64,000 nt of DNA from Apricaphanius iberus (taxonomy: Eukaryota > Chordata > Actinopteri > Cyprinodontiformes > Aphaniidae). The translations under genes were made by a program, and so were the position numbers. Below the pieces are notes generated by a model, which did no database searches, had not been told where the DNA came from, and saw nothing but the letters and a program-made list of their open reading frames with translations. Location of the stretch: contig JAPXFQ010001662.1 of NCBI GenBank assembly GCA_028564705.1, forward strand, positions 4,958,001-5,022,000, given 5' to 3'. Shown piece after piece: positions 23,680 through 36,302 of this stretch. Numbering within the stretch: the stretch's first letter is position 1; each line of letters opens with the position of its first letter.

Positions 23680-24799
23680 AAGGCAATGCTAGCAAATATT
23701 CAGATATCTGAAATTATATATTTTGTTAAACTCAACACCCTAAAGGACTGGATGAAGTTTGTATCTAGAGACAGTCACTTTGACTGTCCAGTGGAAAAAA
23801 AAAACAACCTAAACATAGCATTTTTCATTTTTTTTCTTTTTTAGCTGCATCAATAATTCCATTTGAAATGGTTTGCATGGGAGTCTGGCCCCAGCAAAGT
23901 ACTATTAGTTGCAAACATGACATCCGGTAAATGGATCAGCTAAAAGATGTTGCATTTCTTTGCTGTAATATTCCTAATTTCTTAAGAGCAAGGCTTTCAA
24001 ATGTAGTTTTCTTTGCTGTACAGTTTTATTAGCATGCCTCTGCTTCTTTTGTCCTTGTGAAATTTCCTAAACCATTTTTATTGATATGCTGCAAACTTTG
24101 TTGAGATATTATGTTTTTGCCCAAGTACTCTTTATGGAGCGTTTTCGTTGGTCCAAAAACACAATCAAACAAAATTGTGTTTTATTTTTTTATATATTTT
24201 TTTTTATCTCTCTTAGAGGCAATACGAAAAATAGAGGCAAACTTTTTCTTCTTTGTGACAAGCTGCTTGCGAAAATGCCCTCAGACATCCAGGTATCAGA
24301 CTTGAGTGAAAAAGCAGAAAACAGCTACAGGGTTCAGTGAAAAGCTTGAAGTGGTATAGCTAAGAAACCAGATAAGCCTGGCTTCTTGGAAATCTAAATA
24401 ATTCAGTGGTGGTCAGACACTTTTCATAGGGCTGAACCACACATTCAGTGCAGCTATTGTTCAGGATGCATTCCTATAAACCAGCTAGTACACTCACTTT
24501 CTATAAGCACTTTGGTAGGTAATCAATTCTGAAGATACTGATATACATTTGAAACCCATACATTTAGACACATTCTTTTAAGATGTATATAATTTAATAT
24601 TACCTTTTTGTCCTCAGTTAAAGCTATTAAACCTTTCCTGTTTGAGTAATAGCAAATGTATTTTTATGGAATAAATATCAGAAAAACATTTTGTTTATTC
24701 CACTCATGTTTAGAAGTATTTTGTGGTATCTGAGAGGGTGTCATAGCTCAGAAAACCTTTGCTTAATTTGCAACAGTTTAGTTTATTGGATGAACATGT

Positions 24800-25480
24800 G
24801 GATCAATGCCTAAAAGTGCAACAATCAGATGTTGAAACATTTTTACTGGAGCGTAAACACCATGGGTATTTCCATCTGATTCACTGTTCAGGCAGGAGAC
24901 AAATTCTGTATCCTAGAGAAGAATGTTTTTCTGATGCAAAATGTCTGAGCTGACCTCAAAACAAAGCAAAAGACCTTGTGCAGATTCTAGCTGAAGCTAG
25001 CAGGAGTCTCAGATGGGTTGAAGGAAGTCTCGGAAGAAGAAGCAATTACTCCCAAAGAGTGTCCAATACAGTTTTCAAAAGCACTCACATTGAAAGACTA
25101 ACTTTTAGAGTAATTCCCTGATTCCTGAGGAGACAAAATGGATGTTTCACAATAATGATCACTGCATGTAGTGAAAAAAAAAGGAAATCTTGCAAGCCTT
25201 AGAACATAAATTCAAGTGAAAAGGTGGAATAATCATATGTATTTTGCTGCAGGATGGACTGGTGCACTTTACATAAAATAGGAGACCTCAAAGAAAGGAT
25301 TATTATGCAAGACTAGCTAAACAGAATAAATCAGCTTGGAAGTTGAAAGTTTAGGAAGAAATGGGGCTTTCAAATGAACAATGATACTGAGCCATTCTGC
25401 CATATTGGTTATATGGTGGCATAAGGACAAGAAAATCAATGTTTTGCATCTGCCATTATAAAACTCCTAAATAATGTTAA
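24800..25480 (+). pseudogene. Decayed Sleeping Beauty/TcE-like Tc1 transposase
   Basis: The DNA follows, block by block, the transposase gene of the Sleeping Beauty-type salmonid/teleost Tc1 elements. Recognisable blocks are GTAAACACCATGGG (24854), GGAGACAAATTCTGTATCCT (24895), AAGACCTTGTGCAGAT (24969), CTTGCAAGCCTTAGAACA (25188), TTGCTGCAGGATGGACTGG (25243) and CTTTCAAATGAACAATGA (25367). All reading frames are broken by stops and indels, and the inverted repeats were not found. The element is far older than the intact Tc1 copies in the next intron. Confidence 0.7.
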
Positions 25481-28400
25481 TGATAATAACTGAAAATGTA
25501 TATAAGCATGGCTATATGCTAACCAGACTTTTGAAACTTCTGAATTTGAAAGGAAATAATACATAAGATAGTTTTACTTGATGTCAGTGTGGGATTTTTT
25601 TAAATATTTGTTCTTTATTTAGAATATATTTCCTTTGACTTTCAGACAGGTTTGTCTCTGTGCAGATGTATGTCAGTGGTTTTCTAACCAATGCAGTCCT
25701 TAGGTACCACAGATCTGTAAAAGTGGCTTCCAGGCATCATAAATTGAAGTCACGATCCGGTTGCAATGAATTAACTCTGCAGATTCCCCTCGACGTCCCT
25801 GCTTACTAGCAACAGCTACTGTGGTGAAACAATCGCCCTTTTATGAATCCATGTTTTTTCTTGCTTTCCATCTTTCCTGCATCTCTTCTCCCGACATCAG
25901 CTTGGCGACCTGCGAGCTGCAAAGCTCATCTGTGTTAAATACCTCTGGTCTATCCATCTCACTCCATCTATTACTGCGCCACCTGCTACCTTTTCACCCC
26001 ACCACGTTTCATGGACACAGCAGGGTTACACTCTTGAGCTCTAATTGCACTCCTTAATGATGCAGCAGGAGTTTATAATCTAAAGTCCTCAGTGCGAGAT
26101 AAATGTGAAAATGTTTCCCAACGTGTTGGCAACACGGGGTCCAGTGATCAGATAAAGCTTGGTAATCTAAATCTTGTGACTCTGTTCCTCACTCGAGATA
26201 GATGGTGTGTGAAAGGCGTTCCTCACTGAGCTGGTTTTACTTTGCAATAGTCAGGTAAAGTCATGTTATATACTGACATTTTCCCATTAGCGTGAAAGAC
26301 GCTCAAAGAACTGGAATCATTTGTTTTGAGCAGTTACAATAAGCTGCTAGTAATTGCATTTGCAAAGCAATCTAATAATGGATTTATTGGTTCTGTTACA
26401 GTTCATGGCCGCTTGGTTTAGGTGTTTGTTCCCCCAGGGGCTCAAGCTGAAACTCATGATTAGACAGGTAATTAGAATTAGAACATGTTTAGTTCCTAAC
26501 TTAACTGTCATGATATTTGGAGCCCATCTTTGCCACCCAGTGGGTTATTTTCCTTTACCCAAATTAAGCATCCAGTTCCTGTCTTCATGCTGCATAGTTT
26601 TTTTTTTCATATATCTAATTTCTTCTAAGAAAGAATCACTGAATAATTTACATATTAATCATGTGAGGCTGATTAGTTTGTGCTGGACTGATCTCTGCAC
26701 AAATTCAGTTAAGCATAAATAGTATTTTTCTTTTGTTCTCTTGCACATTTAAGTCAACATCTGGGTAAAAGACATCCTCGCTGATTCACACCTGCAGTTC
26801 AGAGCTGAAAAAACAACTCTGGCTCTAATCTATGCATTATTCTTTAATATTAGGAAAGTTGTTGCTTTTTGAAATAATCTATAGCAGGTAAACTAAATTT
26901 TTTTTTTTGCTTGATAAGATAAAAATGTGTCTTTAAGTATTGTCCCGATACTGCTCAGAATAATTTAAAATGAAGGCATTTTCCGACATACATCAGGCAT
27001 GCATTATTTATAACATCTGACAGGAAAACTGAAGGCCACAGACCACAGGGAATATCTTTTCTTCTGCATTACTTTGACTTATTTCATTACAGTTAAATTT
27101 TTGATGAAATTACTATATATGGTGAGCTACGACTGGGGAAAAGAGAACCTTAAACAAAAATACTGGAAAATTTCAAAAGGCACACATGGTGCCAAGTTTT
27201 GCCGAAATGACTCATTTGGAATGTTCACCTGGACTTTTATGAACTAATACTTCTCCAAAGATTGTATTCTTCGGTTGAATCTTGGTGCAGCGAACTGTCA
27301 GATTCTGTACGTTGGTTTGCTAGTGGATTTGGATTGCAACTGGATACTTTCAATGGGATATTCACATCACAGTGCTCTTTTTTTCTTTAATGTGAAAATT
27401 AGTCTCCATTTTCTTTTGTGTGCATATTGATTCATGTTCCCTCAGTAACATGAATGTTGATTTTTAGACCTCTGGAGTCAAAACCCAAACCCAATTCAAA
27501 TTAAGCCGGCAGTTCCTGACTTATATCAAATTCATCTTTGGATATGTAATTTTTGAGCAGATCGCTCTAAAATAAGCCGAGGGTTTAGATTAAAAGACAT
27601 TGGTTGGCACCTCTACTACTAACTGAGCTGTAGAGGAAAGGCTAATGATCTTTAATAGAACAGGTTTAAAAAGAATTACGTTGAATTTGGTTGTTGCACC
27701 ACAACTTCAGACATCATATTTTTCTTACATTTTCATACATTTTTTTTATATTGATACAAGATCAGTTTCAATATAATTCCACTTAATCTCCAGATGTCTC
27801 TTTAACATGAAAACTATGGCAAATTCAGTGTAGCAAGAACATATGAATGCATTATATAGTATATCAGTTTGTATGGTACATAATGTTCCACAAGTCTATC
27901 GAAAGTACTTTTTCTGATTGCAAAAGTATCTTGCAAGCAAGTGTGCTGCATTAGGACATCTCATTATGTAGTTTCTTTGTTTGAAACATTGTTTATCTAA
28001 ACCAAGTTCACTGTGACTCACTATGAAATGAACATTTTTCATATGATCTCTATTGTGTTTTCATAACCAATAACAACCTCATGCTTATGTATTAATTCCT
28101 GTATACTATAAAAAAAATGTAATAGTTTTGAGTGTGCTTGCCTCAAAAGCGAAGTCTAAAAACATCTGACTACAAAAAGGTCTTCTAGAAATCCCACTTG
28201 ACATGACGGAAGTGCAATCCCAGATTGCAAGAGGCATATTGCCCTATAGAATACAGAGCTTTTCTATTCCAGGCAGGAACGGGGGTCATTGTTAATGCAA
28301 ATATCTGTGTAATATGCAAATATATGCAAAGTTGTACCACGTCCAGGGGATGGTGCATAAAGATGTAGCATAGCCATACTAGAGATAAAAGTAAAGAGTC

Positions 28401-28497
28401 ATTAAATCTACAGTTTACCAAAAGTAAGATTGATTTTTAAGTTATATGGAAGCAGAAATATTCTACATATGAACCACATATTTCTCAGCTCTGTAGG

Positions 28498-29322
28498 TAG
28501 GGTTGGAAATACGGCCTCAAACCAATAACTCGATTCGCGATATATTGAGCAGTTGAGCTCTAACGATGCATGGAAAAGTTATATCCCACCGCCCATCTGG
28601 TAGTAGCCTAATTTACATAATGTGCTTGATAATGTGATGGGTTATTGGTATTGTAAAGCGCCCATCAGCTTTTTAATTCAGGACTCTATTCCCACGCCTT
28701 TCTGTATTTCTCTTTTTCCAAAGAGTCCAGTTTAGACTCGAAGAAGCAACCAGGTGAGGAAATGTCTTGGGATGTGAGTGAAACCGGTGATTTGTGTTTA
28801 TTTTAGACAGAAAATAGCCAGTGCTGGCTTCAAGCGCATACTATTTATCAACATTTTGGACTCAGCAGGACTGATATCTATTCTAACGGAGCAGGGCGGA
28901 GCTTCAGCATTCTGTAGGCACTCTGGGCCCACTGCAGCACTGCTGCTCAGTGAAAACTGTAACTATGATACATGGTCCAAGTTTGAGTCTCCAATAACAC
29001 CATAAAAAGTTGCTGGATTTGTTGCGAGTCCCTTATTTGAAAAAAAAAAAGTCCTAAGAGTATGTAAAAACATGCAAAATATCGTGATAGTTGTTATGCT
29101 GGCAACGCTGCTCCCTACAGGTTAGACTGGGAGGAAGTCACATGACTGTACATAGCCATATGACTCAAGCCCAGCAGTACAGTAATCTTAAAGGGGCATT
29201 AGCACTGCTAAACAAAAACAAAACTTTTCATCTTTAGATACCGAATTTACAGACACGGCATGACGTTGGTAGCAGTCATGAATTTGGGTATTGGTAAATT
29301 TTCAGTATCCCGTCCAGCCCCA
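28498..29322. mobile_element. hAT-type non-autonomous element (TAGGGTTGG termini)
   Basis: It begins TAGGGTTGGAAATACGG and ends CCGTCCAGCCCCA, a decayed inverted repeat. The flanking octamers are TCTGTAGG (28490-28497) and TCTGAAGG (29323-29330), 7 of 8 identical, as expected for hAT insertion. The subterminal TATATTGAGCA and the TATTGGTAAAT near the right end recur in the element at 48389-48925. It has no coding capacity. Confidence 0.75.
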
Positions 29323-30826
29323 TCTGAAGGTTTACTTTTGTAGTCCAGGTAAATGAGAAGCAAAAGCCAGACAATGTTTTGCGTAAAAATGGAGAAGGAC
29401 CCAACTGGAGTTACAATGGCTGACAATTGCCATATATCCAATCCACATCGGAAGTCTCAAGCTGAAACCTTTGTAATACAAAAGAAGCGTAGACCTAATA
29501 TACGTTGACTGCAGGAAGACACTCTTGTAAAAAGGGCTCAAACCACTCAGAGACTTTACAGTGACTACATTGGAGCTCCCTGATGGCACCTGAAGGAGTT
29601 GCATGAAGCCACTCCCTTATTTAGTGTGTAGGTTAATTGTCAAAATCCAGCTTTGTTTGCATGACTGAGCCAGATAATTTTTTTGATCATAAGCATGCTT
29701 CAGAGACCTGGTATTTACTTCACCTCCCACACTGCTTTCAAAGTCATAAAATGATTGTGTGAGAGCTCTTATTTGCATCAAGCTTGTGCTTTAAAAACAT
29801 GGAGGGGTGCAGATGAGAGCTAGGGTTTTCCCCTTAGTTGTGCCCAAGATGCAGTTAAGTGTTGGCTGTAAAAATGTAATATCCATGCTCCTTTTTTCTC
29901 TCCATCTTCTCTCCTGTTCAACTACAAGGAACTGATAAATTTTGTGGTGAGCAGATCTCATGATTTTCCAACTTTAGCAGCCGGGCCAATCAGCAACTCA
30001 AAGTAATTCAGAACCCATCCAGACTCTTAAATGGTGCGAACAATGTCTAGTAATCTTTGCTGCTTCTGCACACGTTAGCACAATACATCTACTGTCTTAT
30101 ACTGTAGGTGCCAAATGACATGTACCTGGTACCTTGATGTAACACACTAATAATAATGAAATCCAATAATTAAACGATAAAGTTTTTTAATCTATGATAT
30201 GTCAAGATAGTTTTACAGTTAATTCAAGTTAGAAGCCGGTAAGACTTTCAGCAGATAAATGAAAATTAAGTAAATTTCTGTTTCTAAAATTTCTATTATA
30301 TCTTTTTTTCTCAGTCAATCCAGTTTGTAATGGAACAGATTGGATTGAGAAAGGTTGCAGAATTTTGAGTCTTCAATCTTAAAGAATTGAAAATGGACTG
30401 TTATTTATAATGTTAAACATGCTAACCGTTATGATGCTATAGACTTAAAATGCCAAATCTGTAATTGTGTGTTTTTAAATGGTGAATTTGTGTTTCTATC
30501 ACAATATGAATACAGAAAGGCTGGAAAAGACATTTTTAATGTTTGCATTTGTAGTTCTTAAAGATCTGTGCATCTCTAGTATTATCCTCATCAGTGTATT
30601 ATCCATCCACATAGTCACTATTATTTTATCTAGCCCTAATCCTTACCTGTCTGTGTTTTAAATCAAAGTTAGATCTGGACAGTCTTCCATAATCGAGTAT
30701 GAAAACATTAAGTGTTTAAGCACTCGGATAGCTTGAACCAGATGGAGGACAGAAGACTTGATACCAGTTAATGTGACAGTAAAGTGCCTCGCTGCTAAGA
30801 CCGGTCCAGTTGGCCTTGTCAGTTGT

Positions 30827-30843
30827 CCCCCCCCCCCCCCCCC
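30827..30843 (+). repeat. Poly-C tract (17 nt) followed by poly-T
   Basis: A pure C run that continues directly into a run of T. On the opposite strand it is a G run next to A. No associated gene. Confidence 0.9.
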
Positions 30844-32622
30844 TTTTTTTTCTCTGCGGCCCACCCTCCTCTCCCCAGAGGACGGCTGTCAGTTGCTCTT
30901 TCTGTCTGAGCTGCAAATAAGAAAGGAAAGCCTCTTTAATGTGCCATCCCGTAACAACAGCGGGCTGTCAAGCCGATAACCCACTCTTTGTCTCCACAAG
31001 AACAATTGGAATACATATTTTGTAAGGGCTTTTGTCAAGTTTTGAAGATTTCATAATGAGAACTCTGCACTTTAGCACCATCTATTCATTTAGAAAATGA
31101 AAACGTTTGAGCCAAACTTGATTAAGAAAACTAAATCACAAAGCCCTAATTTAAACCGCAACGGTTTTCCACATCTAGGCCCTAATGCTGAGTTCAAACT
31201 AGCTAATAATTTTAAGATTAATGCAGGGGATGATGGGAATTTGCACCAATAGAGTGACTCAAATCCTCTGAGCCAAAAGGAGAGATAGTCGACTTTCATT
31301 GAAATAGATTGGCTGGCGAAGCTTGGATCTTGTAGGCTAATTAGAAACAGAGACATGAGTTTATTAGCAGAAGTAGTGTATGGACTGAGGCTACACTGAA
31401 TACACATTAGAGATCACTTACTTTTATGCATAACCCTTTTTTGCTTCTGACATCTCTAGTACACTAGAACTGGCTGTAATTGGATTGTCTCTCATGGTTA
31501 GAGGAGACGGGGGCTTGGGGGTTAACCTGCATGGGCCACAGTACGTTTTCAGCACGAGGAGCTCAAACATTTAGCTGAGAAAATGCTTGCTTTATTGATT
31601 CAGTGATGTTTTTTAAAAAAGCTTGTCAAGATTATCCTTGCGTCGCAGGGTTGATATGGACTAAAGCAAATAATTAAAGATGATAAAAGATTCATTTTTT
31701 CTATAAATGAATTTGTGGCAAAAAACTTTCTGTAATTGTTGTTTTGACCCCTAAAAATGCCCCAGATAGTTTGGTTTCAGCAGAATTTGTTTTTGCATTT
31801 ATGAGCTGCAGCTTTTCTGACAAGCTGTTATACACGAATCATGCATTAATGGAGAAAGTTGATACAAAGCCTGTTTGTAGTTAGCTTTGTCCTTTTAATG
31901 ATTTGAATCAGCTGAATTAATGGTTCTATGGAGAAAGTTGAGGATTTAAAAGACCAGCACCCAGCTGTGCCTGCAAACTGTTCTAATCTCACCCACCAAG
32001 CTTCAAATTCCCCAGCATCTAATGTTTAATCTAAAATGTTATGTTTAATTTGACTGTTTCTTAACACATACAGAGCAGAGCTCTTTTTTTTCTGGCTAAA
32101 CCAGTGAGTCTGTGGGAAAGTAACACATTAGATCTGCTGATCCGCAACACTGAGTCTTAGGGGATTACAAGCTCGCACAAATGGAAGATTTTCCACAACA
32201 CTGAATATGTAAAGAGCGGACCTCAAGACGCTCATTTGAACTATTTAGAAGGTCTCATGACAAAAAATGTGTAACAGTCACAATCTTTTTACAGTGACAT
32301 GCACACTAAATGCAGGTTACATCAGGGGTTGCTTTAACCGAACATTTTCCGTCTTTGACCATTTTTTTAGAATGGTGATGAAAGAATGTGAAGGCTGTCC
32401 TTCATTATACAGATTAGGATTCACTGAAATGTTTAATTTTACACACAGATTCCAGATAAACAAATTAACGAAAAGATTCCTTGACACTATATTCAATGCA
32501 TCTCATAGAGGTAAATATCCACAACCTCATAATGGTAAGTTCTGCAGCAATCCAACTATCTAATCATGCACAAATGGGTGTGCATTTCGGTTTCATAAAA
32601 TCACAGCAGGTAATATTTTAAG

Positions 32623-32954
32623 TAATGATGTACCGATACTGGTATTGGGTATCAGCCCTTATACAGTCTAATTTACATGTATCGGTTAAGGTTAACCAAT
32701 ACAATGAAGCGAAAAAAAAATCTTCATTCACTTTAACAGATATAAAATATAAAATAAAAACCATAAAACTGAAATTTAATTTGTCTTAGTTATGTTTAGT
32801 TAGTACAGTCTGGTGCCTCTTAAAGAAAGGTATAAGCTGGAAGATATAAAATTGATAAATGCAGCAATAGTATCGGATCAGTATCGGGTATAGACAGATA
32901 CACAAGCCCAGGCATTGGTATCGGGACTGAAAAAGTCGGATCTGTGCACCGCTA
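32623..32954. mobile_element. hAT-type MITE, copy 2 (TARKGATGTACCGATAC termini)
   Basis: It starts TAATGATGTACCGATACTGG and ends GTGCACCGCTA, imperfect inverted repeats of the kind seen at 11191-11542. The flanks are ATTTTAAG (32615-32622) and ATCTTAAG (32955-32962), 7 of 8 identical. It ends only 144 bp before the STT3B exon at 33099. No coding sequence. Confidence 0.75.
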
Positions 32955-33098
32955 ATCTTAAGTGCAATTGTTTAATTTCGTTTTTATATTTAGTTCTCTG
33001 TTCAGCTTGTTTTGATTGAATATTAAACATGAATAAATAAATACTATTGACTATGTATTAACTCGTTGGACTCATCTGCCATGTTTTGTGTCGTTCAG

Positions 33099-33386
33099 GT
33101 ATACCCAGGGCTAATGGTGACTGCCGGACTCATCCACTACGTTCTCAACCTGCTTCACATCACGGTGCACATCCGGGACGTGTGCGTGTTCCTGGCGCCG
33201 GTGTTCAGCGGACTCACTGCCATCTCCACCTTCTTGCTGACGCGGGAGCTGTGGAACCAGGGCGCAGGGCTGCTGGCGGCCTGCTTCATCGCCATCGTCC
33301 CGGGCTACATCTCTCGCTCTGTGGCAGGCTCTTTCGACAACGAGGGGATCGCTATCTTTGCGCTGCAGTTCACCTACTTCCTCTGG
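33099..33386 (+). CDS. stt3b: STT3B exon: transmembrane core with the [10 protein letters not shown] motif
   Basis: This 96-codon exon encodes [19 protein letters not shown], then [32 protein letters not shown] and [20 protein letters not shown], ending FTYFLW. It covers several membrane spans of STT3B and the second acidic motif (D-N-E in [10 protein letters not shown]), which in the STT3/PglB family binds the metal ion and helps catalyse transfer of the oligosaccharide to Asn. The segments [10 protein letters not shown] and GSFDNEG are STT3B-type; STT3A has TKELKDAGAG and GSYDNEG. The acceptor is GTTCAG at 33093-33098, the donor GTATGT at 33387, and both borders are phase 0. It is clearly GC-richer than the flanking introns. 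Confidence 0.95.
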
Positions 33387-34395
33387 GTATGTGCACTGAA
33401 TGGTTCTTTTTAAACAGGAAAAAAGTCATGTTTTTCTTTAACTGTAAATGTCAAGAGTTTGAAATTGTTATTTAATATTTTTCTACAGTTTGCTATCTCA
33501 TTTTTGAGTTGCAAGCTCTCCCATATTCTGAGAGATTTATCTAGCCAGGAAAGTAGCCCTACTTTCAAGTCTTGCTTGCCTCACATGCTAAATTATTTAT
33601 CCGTAGCCTTGAAAGGAAAGCTGCTGATCTTTGCCGGCCATGTGGTTCAACAAACCGCACTAGAAAAACCTTCATGCTCCTTCAAAACGGAGTGACCTTT
33701 CCGAGTACAATCAAACTAGGTTAAGGTGGAGTAGGCCGCTATTTTCAATTAACTTCCTATTCTATAACTCCATGATATTCACACAGCCAGTTGTGCTTCA
33801 ACCAACAAAATAGTTCTTGTTCAGCAGTTTTCGTTTTTTTGTAAATTACTTTTTAGTTATTCAATATTATATTTTTTTGTTATCCTTGATCTCAACACAA
33901 GTATTTCCACAGACAAGAGTTTTAGTTTTTCCTCCAGCTAAAGTATAACTCGGTTGTTTACAGAAGCTGCACCAAAACACCACATTGCAGCTTTTCAAGA
34001 TGGAAGACGCTAGATAAAAAAAGACCACTTTTAACACAAGTTTCTCCGCTTATTGAGTTGCATCAGCAGCTGCCTCAAAGCCCCACAGATATCCTCATAT
34101 GAAAGCATCATACATGCAGGCGTAAAATTGCTATGCTAACAGTTTGATCAGGAGGTTCATCTTCTGCGATATTGAACTTTATCTTGTCACCTGGTAATGG
34201 CTTTTATCTTTCATTCTGGAGGAGTTTACTTATTAAATGTTTAAATCATTTCTATCACTTTTGAACTCTGTTTAAGATTCCTCAAACACTTGACAGCAAA
34301 ATGCAAACGGCTCGCTCTGTAAAACCACATTGCAACATAAAACATTTGACTCAACAGGATGAAAGTGTTCTAAACAACATGAAATATTGTCTTAA

Positions 34396-34403
34396 AGTTA
34401 CCA
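34396..34403 (+). repeat. Left target-site duplication AGTTACCA
   Basis: This octamer is repeated exactly at 37354-37361 and brackets the hAT-BED element. A perfect 8-bp duplication is the hAT signature. Confidence 0.9.
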
Positions 34404-34663
34404 TAGGGGTGGGCGATATGGCAAAAATAGAATATCAAGATTTTTCAATTATATTATCGCAATTTCGATTTTATCACGATTTTTTTTTTTAAATGATCAT
34501 GAAAAAATCTTTAATTACACATTAAACAGATGAAACATTAAATAAATGCATTCATTCAAATTAGGGATAACCAACACAGGGCTAAAATACTGACATGTCT
34601 TTCCCACACCAAAGATCCTAGAAATGCACAGAAAGTTCTGAATGAAACTATACATACACTGTA

Positions 34664-36263
34664 CAGGTGCTGGCCAGTAAATTAGAATATCATCAAAAAG
34701 TTGAATTATTTCAGTAATTCCATTCAAAACGTGAAACTTCTATACTGTATACTTCCACACATAGTGATATATTTCAAGTGTTTATTAATTTTCATTTTTA
34801 TTATTACAACTGACAGCTAATGAAAACACCAAATTCAGTATCTCAGAAAATTAGAATATTCTGAAAAGGCTCAATATAGAAGACACCTGGTGCCACTCTA
34901 ATCAGCTGATTAACTCAAAACACCTGCAAAGGCCTTTAAAAGGTCCCTCAGTCTTGTTCTGAAGGCTCCACAATCATGGGGAAGACTTCTGACTTAACAG
35001 CTGTCCAAAAGACCACCATTGACACCTTGTACAAGGAGGGCAAGACACAAAAGGTGATTGCTAAAGAAGCTGGCTGTTCGCAGAGCTCTGTGTCCAAGCA
35101 CATTAACAGACAGGCGAAGGGACAGAAAAAATGTGGTAGAAAAAAGTGTACAAGCTCTAGGGATAACCGCACCCTGCAGAGAATTGTGACGACAAACCCA
35201 TTCAAAAATGTGGGGGAGATCCACAAAGAGTGGACTGCAGCTGGAGTCAGCGCTTCAAGAACCACCACGAAGAGACTCATGAAAGACATGGGATTCAGCT
35301 GTCGCATTCCGTGTGTCAAGCCACTCTTGAACAAGAAACAGCGTAAGAAGCGTCTCGCCTGGGCCAAGGACAAAAAGGACTGGACTGCTGCTGAGTGGTC
35401 CAAAGTTATGTTTTCTGATGAAAGCAATTTTTGCATTTCCTTTGGAAATCAAGGACCCAGAGTCTGGAGGAAGAGCGGAGAAGCACAGAATCCACGTTGC
35501 ATGAGGTCCAGTGTAAAGTTTCCACCGTCAGTGATGGTGTGGGGTGCCATGTCATCTGCCGGTGTTGGCCCACTCTGTTTCCTGAGGTCCAAGGTCAATG
35601 CAGCCGTCTACCAGGAAGTTTTAGAGCACTTCATGCTTCCTGCTGCTGACCAACTTTATGGGGATGCAGACTTCACTTTTCAACAGGACTTGGCACCTGC
35701 ACACAGTGCCAAAACCACCAGTACCTGGTTCAAGGACCATGGTATCCCTGTCCTTGATTGGCCAGCAAACTCGCCTGACCTTAACCCCATAGAAAATCTA
35801 TGGGGTATTGTGAAGCGGAAGATGCAATACGCTAGACCCAACAATGCAGAGGAGCTGAAGACGACTATCAGAGCAACCTGGGCTCTCATAACACCTGAGC
35901 AGTGCCACAGACTGATCGAGTCCATGCCACGCCGCATTACTGCAGTGATGGAGGCAAAAGGAGCCCCGACTAAGTATTGAGTGCTATACATGCACATTCT
36001 TTTCATGTTCATTCTTTTCAGTTGGCCAACATTTAAAAAAAAAAACATTTTTTTTCATTGGCCTTTAAAATATTCTAATTTTTTGAGATACCAAATTTGG
36101 AGTTTTCATTAGTTGTCACTTATAAATATCAAAATTAAAAGAAATAAACATTGGAAATACATTTGTCTGTGTGCATTGCATGACTATAATGTACAAGTTT
36201 CACGTTTTGAATGGAATTATTGAAATAATTCAAGTTTTTGATGATATTCTAATTTACTGGCCA

Positions 36264-36270
<7 letters not shown>
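34664..36270 (+). mobile_element. DD34E Tc1 transposon, copy 1 (1607 bp)
   Basis: The inverted repeats start CAGGTGCTGGCCAGTAAATT at both ends and extend about 200 bp. An outer (near 34679 and 36250) and an inner (34847-34861, 36068-36082) AAATTAGAATAT-type repeat in each arm give the IR/DR architecture known from Sleeping Beauty-like Tc1 elements. The left flank is TA; the right flank is TG, at the start of a TG microsatellite, where a TA would be expected. It encloses one complete transposase frame and lies inside hAT-BED copy 1. Confidence 0.93.
34976..35980 (+). CDS. Tc1 transposase, DD34E, intact frame (334 aa)
   Basis: A cut-and-paste transposase of usual Tc1 length. The N-terminal third is the paired-like DNA-binding domain with helix-turn-helix (TLYKEGKTQKVIAKEAGCSQ, residues 18-37) and a basic stretch (KKCGRKKC). 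The catalytic triad is complete: D148 in FSDESNF, D238 in FQQDLAPAHS and E273 in SPDLNPIENLW, with 34 residues between the last two. The ATG at 34976 follows the left inverted repeat and the frame stops at TGA just before the right arm. No frameshift or internal stop is visible. A near-identical copy lies at 49334-50317. Whether the protein is active cannot be told from sequence. Confidence 0.93.
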   Translation: MGKTSDLTAVQKTTIDTLYKEGKTQKVIAKEAGCSQSSVSKHINRQAKGQKKCGRKKCTSSRDNRTLQRIVTTNPFKNVGEIHKEWTAAGVSASRTTTKRLMKDMGFSCRIPCVKPLLNKKQRKKRLAWAKDKKDWTAAEWSKVMFSDESNFCISFGNQGPRVWRKSGEAQNPRCMRSSVKFPPSVMVWGAMSSAGVGPLCFLRSKVNAAVYQEVLEHFMLPAADQLYGDADFTFQQDLAPAHSAKTTSTWFKDHGIPVLDWPANSPDLNPIENLWGIVKRKMQYARPNNAEELKTTIRATWALITPEQCHRLIESMPRRITAVMEAKGAPTKY

Positions 36271-36301
<31 letters not shown>

Positions 36302-36302
36302 T
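36271..36302 (+). repeat. TG microsatellite at the Tc1 right border
   Basis: About 13 TG units and a short TATA directly abut the end of the Tc1 element. The equivalent place in the second hAT-BED copy is also a TG/TA microsatellite (42441-42592 and 44211-44404), so it belongs to the hAT element. Confidence 0.9.

Larger units (their letters stand above)
22034..33098 (+). other. stt3b: stt3b intron (about 11.1 kb)
   Basis: A phase-0 intron with donor GTGAGT and acceptor GTTCAG. It contains a dispersed repeat (23020-23150), a perfect hairpin (23638-23679), a Sleeping Beauty-like fossil (24800-25480), two hAT-type MITEs (28498-29322, 32623-32954) and a 17-nt C run. In the remainder I see no gene, only AT-rich unique sequence. 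Confidence 0.9.

Noticed and set aside
33086..33475. 129-codon frame overlapping the STT3B exon
   Set aside because: It is an alternate frame produced by the GC-rich exon. The STT3B frame is certain from its protein motifs.
34948..35436. 162-codon minus-strand frame (and the homologous one at 49306-49773)
   Set aside because: It lies antisense within the Tc1 transposase gene and repeats in the second copy only because the transposon does. It is a shadow frame.
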